Part shown: positions 43,168 through 52,495 of the stretch, piece after piece
How the letters are laid out: each line of letters opens with the position of its first letter
Numbering within the stretch: the stretch's first letter is position 1
NCBI RefSeq assembly: GCF_900113435.1
Contig: NZ_FOPG01000002.1
Span: 434,001-498,000, forward strand
Length of the DNA: 64,000 nucleotides
DNA from: Sulfitobacter dubius
GTDB lineage: Bacteria; Pseudomonadota; Alphaproteobacteria; Rhodobacterales; Rhodobacteraceae
Direction: 5' to 3'
Program-made: the position numbers and the translations under genes
Notes under the pieces: generated by a model
Seen by the model: the letters and a program-made list of their open reading frames with translations, nothing else
Databases searched by the model: none
Told to the model about the DNA's origin: nothing

Positions 43168-43632
43168 TTAGGCGGCCTTGTCGGCCTTGTCTTCGGTCAG
43201 GATCGTATAAAGCGTTGCCGGGTCTGGGTTCGACCGCAGCTTGGTACAGATGCTGCTGTCACGCAATGTGCGGGCAACCAGTGCCAGCGCCTTGAGGTGC
43301 TCCACCCCCGCATCTTCGGGGGCGAAGAGGGCAAAGGCCACATCGACCGGCTGACGGTCGACCGAAGAGAAATCAATCGGCTTGTCCAGCAAGACGAAGG
43401 CACCGACGACCTTGTCGATGCCATTCATTCGCGCGTGGGGCAGGGCGACACCGTGGCCCACACCGGTCGGCCCAAGGGTTTCGCGCGTCATCAGCGCATC
43501 CACCACCTGACCGGCCGGCAGCCCATAGGCCTGCTGGACGAGTTCGCCGATATCCTGCATCAGACGCTTCTTGCTCGAAGCCGAAGTCAAAACCTTCACG
43601 GCCTCTGGCTTGAGGAGTTTGCCGAAATCCAT
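43168..43632 (-). CDS. ptsN: PTS IIA-like nitrogen-regulatory protein PtsN
   Basis: A 154-residue EIIA(Ntr) phosphocarrier. The phosphorylated His is His66 in GVGHGVALPHARM, and the LKALALVARTLRD helix is family-typical. Known roles are relay of phosphate from PtsP-NPr and control of potassium and nitrogen functions. It sits 40 bases after hpf at the end of the lpt-hpf-ptsN block, the usual alphaproteobacterial order. Confidence 0.92.
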   Translation of the reverse strand: MDFGKLLKPEAVKVLTSASSKKRLMQDIGELVQQAYGLPAGQVVDALMTRETLGPTGVGHGVALPHARMNGIDKVVGAFVLLDKPIDFSSVDRQPVDVAFALFAPEDAGVEHLKALALVARTLRDSSICTKLRSNPDPATLYTILTEDKADKAA

Positions 43633-43672
43633 TCCGCTCGCCCTGCTCTTTGGCGGAGTTTACCGCCGTGGG

Positions 43673-44239
43673 TTACGAAGGGTCGATCCAGCCGATGTTG
43701 CCGTCTTCGCGGCGGTACACGACATTCATCCCTTCCTGGCCTTCCTTGCGAAACAATAGCACTGGATCGCCCGACAATTCCATCTGCATCACTGCTTCGC
43801 CGACAGACAAAGTTGGTACCTTCGTCTGCATCTCTGCAATGATCATGGGTTGGAGGGTATCAGGTTCCTGCGCATCTGAATCGCTGTCTGACGCGAGGAT
43901 ATAGGAGGATGCCCCCAGAAGTTCAACCGGTTCGGCGCGATCTTTGTGATGGTCCTTCAGGCGGCGCTTATAGCGGCGCAGCTGTTTCTCCATCTTTTCG
44001 CAGCAGCTATCGAAGGCGGCATAGATCTCTGTCGCCTTGGCCTTGGCCGACGCGTTGAGACCGGTGGAAAGATGCACAGTTGCCTCACAGGCAAATTCGT
44101 GGCCCGTTTTGGAAAACACCACCATGGCGTCGGTCGGGCGTTCAGCATATTTGCCAACCGCCTCGTCCAGTTCCGTCCGGACATGTGTCCGGAGCGCATC
44201 GCCAATGTCGATCTGTTTGCCACTGATCTGATACCGCAT
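43673..44239 (-). CDS. hpf: Ribosome hibernation promoting factor (long form)
   Basis: A 188-residue long HPF. The N-terminal ribosome-binding domain (1-105) starts MRYQISGKQIDIGDALRTHV and has the basic helix KMEKQLRRYKRRLKDHHKD; the C-terminal dimerisation domain (about 130-188) contains SVGEAVMQMELSGDPVLLFR and NVVYRREDGNIGWIDP. It dimerises 70S ribosomes into inactive 100S particles in stationary phase. ATG 44239 has AAGGAG seven bases upstream; the open frame to 44410 is unlikely. No EcfG-type promoter with correct spacing is found upstream. Confidence 0.93.
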   Translation of the reverse strand: MRYQISGKQIDIGDALRTHVRTELDEAVGKYAERPTDAMVVFSKTGHEFACEATVHLSTGLNASAKAKATEIYAAFDSCCEKMEKQLRRYKRRLKDHHKDRAEPVELLGASSYILASDSDSDAQEPDTLQPMIIAEMQTKVPTLSVGEAVMQMELSGDPVLLFRKEGQEGMNVVYRREDGNIGWIDPS

Positions 44240-44548
44240 ATCGTCTCCTTGTCTTTCTTGTTCCGAACATTGCCAAACGGTCCACGAGTGTGGAGCGGGA
44301 GCAATTATCAGATATGGAGGAATGGTGCTGCGACCAGGATGATTTTGACCGTTCCTTCGCGGGAAGGGCGATGCAGGATCAAACAGGAACGCGATTTCAC
44401 CATAGATCAATGAGGCCGCTTTTCCGTTTGAAAGTCAATGGCGCCGATGACGCCGATGGCGTTTAATGATTACAATCAGAGCGGTTTCTTGCAAAGCGCA
44501 GGCAATGCTTCGCCGGGCGCTCGCCAATTGGCAAGAAAGCGCTAAGTC
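44240..44548. other. 309-bp gap between lptB and hpf, no gene
   Basis: In many proteobacteria rpoN occupies this position; here no reading frame resembles it. The gap holds the hpf leader and an 8-bp inverted pair TTTCTTGC (44485-44492) / GCAAGAAA (44531-44538) after lptB that could fold into a stem but lacks a T run. A GGAAC at 44260-44264 (minus strand) is too close to the start to be a -35 box. Confidence 0.6.
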
Positions 44549-45304
44549 TTAGGAAATGCGGAAGTTATCGCCCAAGTAGACGCGGCGCACATTCTCGTTT
44601 TGCACAACTTCTTCGGGCGTTCCCGACATCAATACCTTGCCTTCGTGCAGGATATAGGCACGGTCTACGATCTCTAGGGTTTCGCGGACATTGTGGTCAG
44701 TAATCAGCACGCCAATGCCGCGTTTTTTAAGATCGGCGACCAATTGTCGGATGTCTCCGACTGAAATCGGATCGACCCCGGCGAAAGGTTCATCAAGCAA
44801 CAAGTAACTGGGATTGGCGGCCAGACAGCGGGCGATTTCGACGCGGCGACGTTCCCCCCCCGACAGCGCCAACGCGGGTGCGCGGCGCAGGTGTTCGATA
44901 GAAAACTCGGTCAGCAATTCTTCGAGCCGTTCACGGCGTTGGTGACGGTGCTTCACCCGAATATCAAGGATTGCGCTAATGTTGTCCTGCACCGATAGCC
45001 CGCGAAAGATGCTCATTTCCTGCGGTAGATAACCGATCCCAAGCTGCGCGCGGCGATACATGGGCAGGGTGGTCACATCCTTGCCGTCCACTGTCACGCG
45101 GCCACCTTCGGGCGTGACCAGCCCGGCCACGGCATAGAAAGTGGTTGTCTTGCCCGAGCCGTTTGGACCCAAAAGCGCCACGACCTCACCGCGGTCAAGC
45201 TCCATCGAGAAATCGCAGATCACCGCTTTTTTGCGGTATGATTTACGCAGATGGCTGATCCGCAGGCCGGATTCGCCCTCGGCAACCTTGAGCTCGGGGG
45301 GCAT
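44549..45304 (-). CDS. lptB: LPS export ABC transporter ATP-binding protein LptB
   Basis: A 251-residue ATPase. Walker A is GPNGSGKTT, the signature [14 protein letters not shown], Walker [17 protein letters not shown], and the switch His is in [11 protein letters not shown]. It drives the LptFG permease to pull LPS from the inner membrane. Its ATG overlaps the lptA stop by one base (TGATG), and lptC-lptA-lptB form one leftward unit. Confidence 0.95.
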   Translation of the reverse strand: MPPELKVAEGESGLRISHLRKSYRKKAVICDFSMELDRGEVVALLGPNGSGKTTTFYAVAGLVTPEGGRVTVDGKDVTTLPMYRRAQLGIGYLPQEMSIFRGLSVQDNISAILDIRVKHRHQRRERLEELLTEFSIEHLRRAPALALSGGERRRVEIARCLAANPSYLLLDEPFAGVDPISVGDIRQLVADLKKRGIGVLITDHNVRETLEIVDRAYILHEGKVLMSGTPEEVVQNENVRRVYLGDNFRIS

Positions 45305-45798
45305 CAGTTGGCGCTGCCGGGCTGCAGAATGGTTTTCACACGTCCCGACATCTGCGCCGTACCGCTGGTGAGGTTCACCGTCATTTCCTGCGCACTCAGC
45401 GCACTTCCGCCTTGGGTCATCAACACGTCGCCGCTCATTACCAAGGTGCCCGCGTCGATGTCATAGTCGGCGCGCTGCGATTCAGCGGCGTCTTCGCCCG
45501 CAACCAAGACCACGCCGCCGGTCGCCTCAAGCTTGGCAATACCTTGGTCCGCCGCACGATAAATCACCTGCACCTTACCGGCAGAAAGCGTCATTTCACC
45601 TTGGGAAATCAGGACGTTACCAGTGAAAACTGCGGTGCCTGATGCGTTATCAACCGATAGATTATCTGCGGTCACTTCGACAGGCAGGCTGGTATCTTGC
45701 TCTAGCGCGCCAAAGGCCACGCTGGCCGATTGAGCAGAGACAGGGGCGGCCTGCAGCGCGAAAAGCAGCGGCAGCATCAAAATAAACAAGTGTCTCAA
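45304..45798 (-). CDS. lptA: LPS transport periplasmic protein LptA
   Basis: A 164-residue periplasmic protein with a signal peptide (about 1-22, ending near PVSA) and a beta-jellyroll OstA-like core: [20 protein letters not shown] followed by [20 protein letters not shown] and a second [20 protein letters not shown]. Such modules stack to make the LPS bridge across the periplasm. It lies between lptC (5 bases upstream) and lptB. Confidence 0.92.
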   Translation of the reverse strand: MRHLFILMLPLLFALQAAPVSAQSASVAFGALEQDTSLPVEVTADNLSVDNASGTAVFTGNVLISQGEMTLSAGKVQVIYRAADQGIAKLEATGGVVLVAGEDAAESQRADYDIDAGTLVMSGDVLMTQGGSALSAQEMTVNLTSGTAQMSGRVKTILQPGSAN

Positions 45799-45803
45799 GG
45801 CAT

Positions 45804-46412
45804 TTACTCTTTCGTTGCTTGCGGCGTGTATATCAGTTTCACACCCTTGGTGAAAAGCAATTGCGAGCCGGCGCTGTTCTGCCGATTGGTGATTGCCATG
45901 CTTCCGGCGGTGATCTCGCCCGCCGGGCTGGTCGCTTTGACCGGGCCAGGCGATAGAAGATCTAGTGTAGTGAGGTTCGATGTCATCCGCTCAGAGAGGA
46001 TCTGGTAGCCGGTCGAAGTGTTGATCTTCACATCGCCTGCCAGTTCCGCCTCCTCTGCGCCGGTATCAAATCTGCCGCGGCTGGATTGAAGGGTGATCTT
46101 GGCGCCCCCCTGCAAGTCTAGTGTGGCCTCAAGGTCTACGGCTTCATTCGTGCCGCTTACGCCGCCGGGGGTTGTCAGCTTTTCGGCAGAAAATGAAATC
46201 AGATCGCCATCCGCCGTGGTGCCGGAATAGAAGGGGCCGGTAATCTGCTGATCGCGCAGACGTTCTTGCACTTCTTTATCCGCAAATGGGATAACCGCCT
46301 GCGGTTCAATCGCGCGCGACAGCAGGAACAGGGTCGACAGCAGCGCCAACGCGATCAGCGGAAAGAGCACTTTCAGCCAAGAAACAACGCGTGAGTGGCG
46401 ATCGGCCTTCAT
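45804..46412 (-). CDS. lptC: LPS export protein LptC
   Basis: A 202-residue bitopic protein: one N-terminal helix (about 12-32, LKVLFPLIALALLSTLFLL) then a periplasmic jellyroll with DLISFSAEKLTTPGG and KITLQSSRGRFDTGAEEAEL. It receives LPS from LptBFG and passes it to LptA. Sequence similarity in this family is low, but helix, size and position between kdsD and lptA support the call. Confidence 0.9.
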   Translation of the reverse strand: MKADRHSRVVSWLKVLFPLIALALLSTLFLLSRAIEPQAVIPFADKEVQERLRDQQITGPFYSGTTADGDLISFSAEKLTTPGGVSGTNEAVDLEATLDLQGGAKITLQSSRGRFDTGAEEAELAGDVKINTSTGYQILSERMTSNLTTLDLLSPGPVKATSPAGEITAGSMAITNRQNSAGSQLLFTKGVKLIYTPQATKE

Positions 46413-46418
46413 CGCGCT

Positions 46419-47387
46419 TTAGCCCAGCCCGACGCGCAGGCAGTCATGGATATGCAGCAGGCCTAGCGGCGTCTTGCCATCGTTTTGCGAGGGGTCCGTA
46501 ACGATCAGGCAGGTGATCTTGCGGTTGTTCATTACGCCAACGGCTTTTTCTGCCAATTCTTCGGGGCCGATGGTGATTGGCGCGGAGGTCATGACTTCTT
46601 CCGCGGTCATGGTCATCAAACCGTCAAGGTGGCGCGCAAGGTCGCCCATCGTGATGATCCCCGACAGGGCACCTGCCTTATCTGTTACGCAGACCACGCC
46701 AAAGCCCTTGCGGCTGATCTCGCTCAGTGCGTCGGCCATTGGGGCATCGACAGAGACCACGGGCAGCGCATCGCCTACATGCATCAGATCGGCCACGCGG
46801 CTCAGCCGCGCGCCCAACTTGCCGCCGGGGTGGAAGTCGCGGAAATGTTCGGCGGTGAAGGCGCGGTTCTCCATCAGGGCCACGGCCACCGCATCGCCCA
46901 TCGCCAGCGTCAGCGTCGTCGAAGTGGTGGGCACCACGCCGGTGCCGCAGGCCTCTGCCGCGCGGGGCAGTTCCAGCACCACGTCACTGTGACGTCCAAG
47001 GCTGCTGTCGGGGCGGCTGGTGATGCCGATGAGCGGGATCGCATAGCGGCGCGAATAGGCGATAAGGTTCGCCAGTTCCGGTGCCTCGCCCGAGTTTGAA
47101 ATCGCCAGCACCACGTCGGCGGCGGTGATCATGCCCAGATCGCCGTGGCTTGCCTCTGCCGGGTGCACGAATTGCGCAGGCGTGCCGGTAGAGGCCAGCG
47201 TCGCCGCGATCTTGTTGCCGATATGGCCCGATTTGCCGATGCCGGTGACGATCACCCGGCCCTTGCAGGCGCGCATCAGATCAACGGCGGCTCGAAAACG
47301 ATCATCAAGGCTCTCGGCAAGCTGGATCAGCGCATCGGATTCGCAGCGGATCACGCGGCGGGCGGTGTCGAGGAAAGGTGTGTTCAT
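46419..47387 (-). CDS. kdsD: Arabinose-5-phosphate isomerase (KdsD/KpsF)
   Basis: A 322-residue enzyme converting ribulose-5-phosphate to arabinose-5-phosphate for KDO synthesis. The SIS domain (about 30-180) has GRVIVTGIGKSGHIGNKIAA and ATPAEASHGDLG-like HPAEASHGDLGMI, with NSGEAPELANLI; two CBS domains follow (about 205-322), including DALPVVSVDAPMADALSEIS. The ATG at 47387 overlaps the rnd stop (ATGA), so the longer frame to 47417 is rejected. Its position upstream of lptC is standard. Confidence 0.92.
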   Translation of the reverse strand: MNTPFLDTARRVIRCESDALIQLAESLDDRFRAAVDLMRACKGRVIVTGIGKSGHIGNKIAATLASTGTPAQFVHPAEASHGDLGMITAADVVLAISNSGEAPELANLIAYSRRYAIPLIGITSRPDSSLGRHSDVVLELPRAAEACGTGVVPTTSTTLTLAMGDAVAVALMENRAFTAEHFRDFHPGGKLGARLSRVADLMHVGDALPVVSVDAPMADALSEISRKGFGVVCVTDKAGALSGIITMGDLARHLDGLMTMTAEEVMTSAPITIGPEELAEKAVGVMNNRKITCLIVTDPSQNDGKTPLGLLHIHDCLRVGLG

Positions 47388-47998
47388 GCGTGTGCGAAGA
47401 TGTCCGTGTCCGGCCATCCCTCCAGATCCAGCTTGGCGCGCATCGGCAGGAAATCGAAACAGGCCTGCGCCATGTCCATCCGACCTTCGCGTATCAGGCG
47501 TTTGTTAAGTTCATCGCGCAGACGGTGCAGATACAGCACATCCGACGCGGCATAGTCGATCTGCGCTTGGGTCAGTTTTTCGGCCCCCCAATCGCTGGAT
47601 TGCTGCTGTTTCGAGATGTCGACACTCAGCAGTTCTTGGCAAAGTTTGGCAAGTCCGTGCCGGTCTGTGTAAGTGCGCACCAAACGGCTGGCGATCTTGG
47701 TGCAATAGACTGGTGCGGCGGTGGCACCAAAGGTGTTGAGCATCGCGGCGATGTCGAAGCGACCGTAGTGAAACAGCTTCAGCACCTGGGGATTTTCCAG
47801 CAGTGCGCAGAGGTTCGGCGCCTCGGTCTGGCCCTTGGCGACCTGCACCAGATGTGCGTGACCATCGCCGCCCGACAGTTGCACAACGCAAAGTCGGTCG
47901 CGGTGCGGGTGGAGGCCCATCGTCTCGCAATCAATGGCGACCATCGGCCCAAGGTCGAGGTCATCCGGCAGGTCATTCTGATAGAGGAAATTTGTCAT
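47384..47998 (-). CDS. rnd: Ribonuclease D-type 3'-5' exonuclease
   Basis: A 204-residue DEDD exonuclease: Asp23 and Glu25 in MVAIDCETMGLHPHRDRL, the second Asp in LFHYGRFDIAAML, and the Tyr/Asp motif in QIDYAASDVLYLHRL. The two HRDC domains of full RNase D are absent, as is common for short alphaproteobacterial homologs. It trims structured RNA 3' ends, for example tRNA precursors. ATG 47998 starts at the family-like MTNFLYQNDL; the frame to 48028 is open but unsupported. Stop overlaps kdsD by 4 bases. Confidence 0.9.
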   Translation of the reverse strand: MTNFLYQNDLPDDLDLGPMVAIDCETMGLHPHRDRLCVVQLSGGDGHAHLVQVAKGQTEAPNLCALLENPQVLKLFHYGRFDIAAMLNTFGATAAPVYCTKIASRLVRTYTDRHGLAKLCQELLSVDISKQQQSSDWGAEKLTQAQIDYAASDVLYLHRLRDELNKRLIREGRMDMAQACFDFLPMRAKLDLEGWPDTDIFAHA

Positions 47999-48052
47999 GC
48001 CGTCGTCTATACCGCGCTTGCCCGCCATGGGAAAGCAGCGCTTTGCACAGGC

Positions 48053-48841
48053 TCAGCCCGCTGCCGAAGTGGCGGCTAACTCTTGCAAGGCGGGCTGGGG
48101 ATAGCGGCGCAGCATTTGATCGACCAGTAGGTGGCACTGGTAGCCGGCCCAATTGTGTCGGATCACCCCACCGGGCAGGGCAGGGTGTTTCAAAACTAAG
48201 CGCCGCCAGTTGTGCACGATAAGGCAGCGCAGCACGGCAACATCAAGTGCGTCCATATGGCGGACGCGGGCCAGTTCATTTTCGGTCGTCGTCAGCGCGA
48301 CAAGCAACGCGTCATATTCTGATTCAAGCTCCGCAGGCTCTACAGCGCGGCGCAGCCAATCGGGCGGGGTTTCTCCGCGCAGGGCAAGGCAGCCTTCAGG
48401 GGCATTGCCGACGGGCCCGACATAGGCGCGCGGCAGGGCAGGGATGAACCCGGCGGCGCGCAGGGCGGCATCCGTCTCGCGCCCGTTCTCTTCGGTCATC
48501 ACCATCTGCCAAGGCTCTGACAAATCAGGTGGCGCGGCATAGATGCGGGGGCTGGCGGCGGCACTTTCCGCGCGACCCTGCGCGGTCAGACTATGCTGGC
48601 TGATCCGGCCCACTTTATGGGACTGCAACCAGCCGTCATTCCGCAGCCTGTGCAGCGCCACGCGACTTGCCTCTGGCCGCACGTCGAGCGCCCCCATGAT
48701 CGTCGATAGGACCGGTCCGTCGATCGCATCACCCTCTCCCTGCGCCAGATCGCCGAAAAGGCTGACCATCAGCGACCAGACCCGCTGGCCACCTAGGCTA
48801 GAGAAGGCCGTGACGGCGGGAAGGGTAGAATCAGAGGGCAT
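48053..48841 (-). CDS. paaX: Phenylacetate catabolon repressor PaaX family
   Basis: A 262-residue regulator with an N-terminal winged helix (about 40-85, STIMGALDVRPEASRVALHR) and the long PaaX effector domain that includes YQCHLLVDQMLRRYPQPAL near the end. Known PaaX proteins repress paa genes and are released by phenylacetyl-CoA. Its start overlaps the paaZ stop by 11 bases, so it is the last gene of the operon it is expected to control. The rnd start lies 54 bases further on without a clear terminator. Confidence 0.9.
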   Translation of the reverse strand: MPSDSTLPAVTAFSSLGGQRVWSLMVSLFGDLAQGEGDAIDGPVLSTIMGALDVRPEASRVALHRLRNDGWLQSHKVGRISQHSLTAQGRAESAAASPRIYAAPPDLSEPWQMVMTEENGRETDAALRAAGFIPALPRAYVGPVGNAPEGCLALRGETPPDWLRRAVEPAELESEYDALLVALTTTENELARVRHMDALDVAVLRCLIVHNWRRLVLKHPALPGGVIRHNWAGYQCHLLVDQMLRRYPQPALQELAATSAAG

Positions 48842-50855
48842 TCATCGTCAGCAGGTCATATTCCGCGACCGCCTCCTCGCGCTGGTTTGTCAGGGTCACA
48901 TGCCAGCGCACCTCGCCATATTCCTCGTTGCGGGGGGTTTTGTGTTTGACACTTAGCCGCACCTTCATGCTGTCCCCGGCAGAGACAGGTTCAAGGAAGC
49001 GAAGATTGTCGAGACCCGTATTGGCCAGCACCGGACCCGGATCAGGCTGCACGAACAGACCCGCAGCAAAGCTGAGCAACAGGTAGCCATGTGCCACGCG
49101 GCCGGGGAAGAACGGGTTCGCGGCGGCGGCCTCGTCGTCCATATGTGCATAGAACGTGTCGCCGGTGAAATTGGCGAAGGTCTCAATATCTTCGAGCGAG
49201 ATTTCGCGGGACTTGGAATAAAAGGTCTCGCCCAAGTCCAACTCAGTGAAGCGGCGGGTGAAGGGGTGATCGCGGTCGGTAATTTCTTCCGCACCCGGAA
49301 CCCACTGTTTGCCGATGGCGGTAAGGATGTCGGGGCTGCCTTGGATGGCGGTGCGCTGCATGTAATGCATCACGCCGCGAATGCCGCCGAGTTCTTCGCC
49401 GCCGCCTGCGCGGCCCGGCCCGCCGTGCACCATATGCGGCAGCGGGGAGCCGTGGCCCGTCGCCTCACCCATGGATTTGCGGTTGTTGAAGTAAAGCCGC
49501 CCGTGGAAGGCTGCCGAGCCCATGGTCAGTTCGCGCGCGACTTCACCATCGTTGGTGATGATGGAGGCCACTAGAGAGCCTTGGCCACGGTTCAGCAGCT
49601 GCGTGGCATGGGCCAGATCGCGGTAGGGCATCAGGGTGGAGACAGGGCCGAAAGCCTCGGTGTCATGCACGCGCTCGGCCTTATCCGGATCGGCGCAATG
49701 GAACAGCATCGGCGGCAAGAAGGCGCCCTTGTCGCGGTCCGCGCGTTTCACGGTAAAGTCTTCAGGGTCGCCGAAAATCCGCTCCGCCTCGGCACTCAGC
49801 AGCGCGACTTTCTCCAATACGTCACGTTTCTGACTGTTGGAGACCAGCGCCCCCATGCGGGTATTTTCATCTCGCGGGTCGCCGATGATGGTTTTCGCCA
49901 ACCGTTCTGAGAGCGCTGAGATCACCGCGTCGATCTGTGCCTCTGGCACCATGACGCGGCGGATCGCGGTACATTTCTGACCTGCTTTGGCAGTCATCTC
50001 ACGCTGCACTTCTTTGACGAAGAGGTCAAACTCCGGCGTGCCGGGCGTGGCATCGGGGCCGAGAACAGAGGCGTTAAGGCTGTCCTGCTCAGAGGTAAAG
50101 CGCACCGAGTTTTGCAGCAGCAAGGGATTGCTCCGCAGTTTCAGCGCGGTGTCGGCAGAGCCAGTGAAGGCCACGGCATCCTGACAATCAAGGTGGTCCA
50201 GCATATCGCCCAGACCGCCGCTGACCAGTTGCAGCGCGCCTTTGGGCAGCAGCCCGCTATCCAGCATCAAGCGCACACAGTGTTCGGTAACATAGCAAGT
50301 CGCAGTAGCCGGTTTCACGATCGCCGGGACACCTGCGAGCAGCGTAGGCGCCAGCTTTTCCAACATACCCCAAACCGGAAAGTTAAAGGCGTTGATATGC
50401 ACCGCGACGCCTTGCAGCGGGGTGCAGATGTGGCGGCCCATGAACTGCCCTTCGCGGCCCAGTTGCTCGGGCGCGCCGTCGAGATAGACATGCGCGTCCG
50501 GCATCTCGCGCCGACCTTTAGAGGCGAAAACCAGCATGGTGCCGATGCCGCCGTCCACGTCGATCTTGTGGTCCGAGAGCGTCGCGCCGGTGTCGTAGCT
50601 CAGGTCATAGAGCGCCTGTTTGTGCTCCATCAGGTGCAACGCCAGCGCCTTCAACATGCGCGCGCGGTCGTGGAAGGTCATGGCGCGCAGGGCGGGGCCG
50701 CCGTGGTCGCGGGCAAAGCCCAGCATGGCCTGCGCGTCGAGCGCATCGTTTCCGGCTTGGGCGATCACTTCGCCAGTGATGGCGCTGGCGATGTTGCGGG
50801 CGCCCGCGCCCGGGGCCAGCCACTCGCCTGCTGCGTAACTGTGAATATCGCGCAT
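48831..50855 (-). CDS. paaZ: PaaZ, oxepin-CoA hydrolase / aldehyde dehydrogenase fusion
   Basis: A 674-residue bifunctional enzyme of aerobic phenylacetate degradation. The N-terminal ALDH (about 1-520) has the catalytic Cys in [16 protein letters not shown] and glycine motif [13 protein letters not shown]. The C-terminal MaoC-like hydratase (about 540-674) has [18 protein letters not shown] and [20 protein letters not shown] with the Asp/His pair. The hydratase opens the oxepin ring of oxepin-CoA and the ALDH oxidises the resulting semialdehyde. AAAGGAG precedes the start. Full-length fusion, no sign of damage. Confidence 0.94.
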   Translation of the reverse strand: MRDIHSYAAGEWLAPGAGARNIASAITGEVIAQAGNDALDAQAMLGFARDHGGPALRAMTFHDRARMLKALALHLMEHKQALYDLSYDTGATLSDHKIDVDGGIGTMLVFASKGRREMPDAHVYLDGAPEQLGREGQFMGRHICTPLQGVAVHINAFNFPVWGMLEKLAPTLLAGVPAIVKPATATCYVTEHCVRLMLDSGLLPKGALQLVSGGLGDMLDHLDCQDAVAFTGSADTALKLRSNPLLLQNSVRFTSEQDSLNASVLGPDATPGTPEFDLFVKEVQREMTAKAGQKCTAIRRVMVPEAQIDAVISALSERLAKTIIGDPRDENTRMGALVSNSQKRDVLEKVALLSAEAERIFGDPEDFTVKRADRDKGAFLPPMLFHCADPDKAERVHDTEAFGPVSTLMPYRDLAHATQLLNRGQGSLVASIITNDGEVARELTMGSAAFHGRLYFNNRKSMGEATGHGSPLPHMVHGGPGRAGGGEELGGIRGVMHYMQRTAIQGSPDILTAIGKQWVPGAEEITDRDHPFTRRFTELDLGETFYSKSREISLEDIETFANFTGDTFYAHMDDEAAAANPFFPGRVAHGYLLLSFAAGLFVQPDPGPVLANTGLDNLRFLEPVSAGDSMKVRLSVKHKTPRNEEYGEVRWHVTLTNQREEAVAEYDLLTMNAL

Positions 50856-50865
50856 GTCGGCTCCT

Positions 50866-51930
50866 TTAGTGTGTGTCGTAGTCGATGGTGAGCGTATCGC
50901 TCAGCGGGTAGCTCTGGCAGGTCAACACATAACCGCGCTCGACCTCGTAATCCTCAAGCGCGTGGTTCGAGATCATCTCGACCTCGCCTTCCAGCACCTT
51001 GCCCATGCAGGTCGAACAAACTCCGGCCTTGCAAGAGAACGGCGCTTCCTGACCGTTCTCTAGTGCGGCTTCCAGCACCGATTGGCCCTTCTGCATGGTG
51101 AAACTGCGCCGCGCGCCGTCGATGATGACGGTGATCTCGGTGCCGCTCTGGCCCTCGCTGCGCTTGGCCATTTCCTGTTTCGCCAGACGGCCCTGCTGGC
51201 TTTCGCTGAAGAGTTCGAACTTGATCTGTTCTTCACTTAGACCATTGGTCTTCAGCGCCTCGGCGATGGCCAGCATCATCGGCTCCGGCCCGCAGATGAA
51301 GGAGGTGTCGATGTTGTCGATCTGAATCCAATGCTTAAACAGCGCATCGCATTTCGCTTGATCGATACGGCCCTCAAACAACTCCATATCCTGACCGGAT
51401 TCGAGGATATGGATAATCGTCAACCGCCCCATGTAGTGGTTCTTGAGATCCTCAAGCTCCTCGCGGAACATGATCGTGTTCACCGCGCGGTTTGCATAGA
51501 CCAGCGTGAAGGTCGAGTTCGGCTCGCGTTTCAGCACGGTTTTCAGGATCGACAGCACCGGCGTGATGCCCGACCCGCCCGCAAAACCGAGGTAGTTTTT
51601 CGCCACGTCTGGTTCAATCGCGGTGAAGAATTTGCCCTGCGGCGGCATCGCGTGGAGCGTATCGCCGACATTCAATTCGGTATTGGCATAGGTCGAGAAT
51701 GCCCCGCCATCGACGCGCTTGATGCCGACCTTCAGCTCGCCATCGTCCAGACCTGCGCAGATCGAATAGTTCCGGCGCAGCTCGGTGCCGTCGAAGTCTT
51801 GCTTGAAGGTCAGGTATTGGCCTTGGGTAAACGCAAAAGCTTCGGGGTTTTCCGGCTTCAGCGTCAGCACCACCGCATCGCGGATGGTGTGGTGGATATC
51901 AGTCACTAACAGGGGGTGAAACTGGCTCAT
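50866..51930 (-). CDS. paaE: PaaE, phenylacetyl-CoA epoxidase reductase subunit
   Basis: A 354-residue reductase with an FAD domain (RRNYSICAGLDDGELKVGIK), an NAD(P)H domain (FAGGSGITPVLSILKTVL, CGPEPMML) and a C-terminal plant-type [2Fe-2S] ferredoxin with Cys ligands in FSCKAGVCSTCMGKV and the last in YVLTCQ. It delivers electrons to the diiron PaaA. ATG 51930 starts at the family-like MSQFHPLLV with GAGG upstream; the frame open to 52128 overlaps paaD and is rejected. Confidence 0.94.
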   Translation of the reverse strand: MSQFHPLLVTDIHHTIRDAVVLTLKPENPEAFAFTQGQYLTFKQDFDGTELRRNYSICAGLDDGELKVGIKRVDGGAFSTYANTELNVGDTLHAMPPQGKFFTAIEPDVAKNYLGFAGGSGITPVLSILKTVLKREPNSTFTLVYANRAVNTIMFREELEDLKNHYMGRLTIIHILESGQDMELFEGRIDQAKCDALFKHWIQIDNIDTSFICGPEPMMLAIAEALKTNGLSEEQIKFELFSESQQGRLAKQEMAKRSEGQSGTEITVIIDGARRSFTMQKGQSVLEAALENGQEAPFSCKAGVCSTCMGKVLEGEVEMISNHALEDYEVERGYVLTCQSYPLSDTLTIDYDTH

Positions 51931-51937
51931 CGGGGCC

Positions 51938-52495
51938 TCAGATACATTTGAAATAGTCGAAGGGTTCGCGGCAATCCTGACACCGCCACTGCGCCTTGCA
52001 GGGGGTGGAGCCGAATTGGCTGATCCGCTCCACCGCGGTGGATTTGCAGTGCGGGCAATGTTGCGGCCCACCGGCGGGGCGGGGTGGCGCGATGCCGTAA
52101 GATTCCAGCTTGGCACGGCCAGTGTCACTCATCCAATCGGTGGTCCAAGGCGGAGAAAGCTGCCGTTTCAGGTCAAGGTTTTCGATGCCGTGGTCGCGCA
52201 GCGCCATCTCGATATCAAGGTTGATGATGCTGGTGGCCGGGCACCCCGAATAGGTCGGTGTGATGGTCACAACCAGAGTATCGCCGTCCCATGCCACATC
52301 GCGGATGATGCCGAGATCGGTAAGCGAAATGGCCGGGATCTCCGGGTCCGGGATCGCCGAAAGCCATGCCCAAACCGTCTCTAACGTGGGATTTTCCGCC
52401 AACGCGGCACCGCGCGGGGCGGTATCGCGCACCACCCCCGGCACCGGCGCGGGGGCCGGGCGGCTGTGGGGGCTGTGGGGGCTGGGTTTCACCAT
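51938..52495 (-). CDS. paaD: PaaD, epoxidase maturation protein
   Basis: A 185-residue protein of the MIP18/DUF59 type: LSAIPDPEIPAISLTDLGII (about 45-64) and TPTYSGCPATSI carry the conserved Cys, and the C-terminus has a zinc-like set CPHCK and CQDCREPFDYFKC. It assists iron-sulfur or diiron centre assembly in the phenylacetyl-CoA epoxidase. Residues 5-12 (PHSPHSRP region) come from a short tandem repeat, so this N-terminal segment is probably unstructured. The start overlaps the paaC end by 7 bases. Confidence 0.92.
   Translation of the reverse strand: MVKPSPHSPHSRPAPAPVPGVVRDTAPRGAALAENPTLETVWAWLSAIPDPEIPAISLTDLGIIRDVAWDGDTLVVTITPTYSGCPATSIINLDIEMALRDHGIENLDLKRQLSPPWTTDWMSDTGRAKLESYGIAPPRPAGGPQHCPHCKSTAVERISQFGSTPCKAQWRCQDCREPFDYFKCI

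Noticed and set aside
44351-44355. GTTCC (minus-strand GGAAC) upstream of hpf as an EcfG promoter
   Set aside because: No NGTT at 15-17 bp; the other GGAAC at 44260 is too close to the start codon.
47780-48028. Start of rnd at 48028
   Set aside because: Residues before 47998 have no family support and the 47998 start gives MTNFLYQNDL directly before the exonuclease fold.
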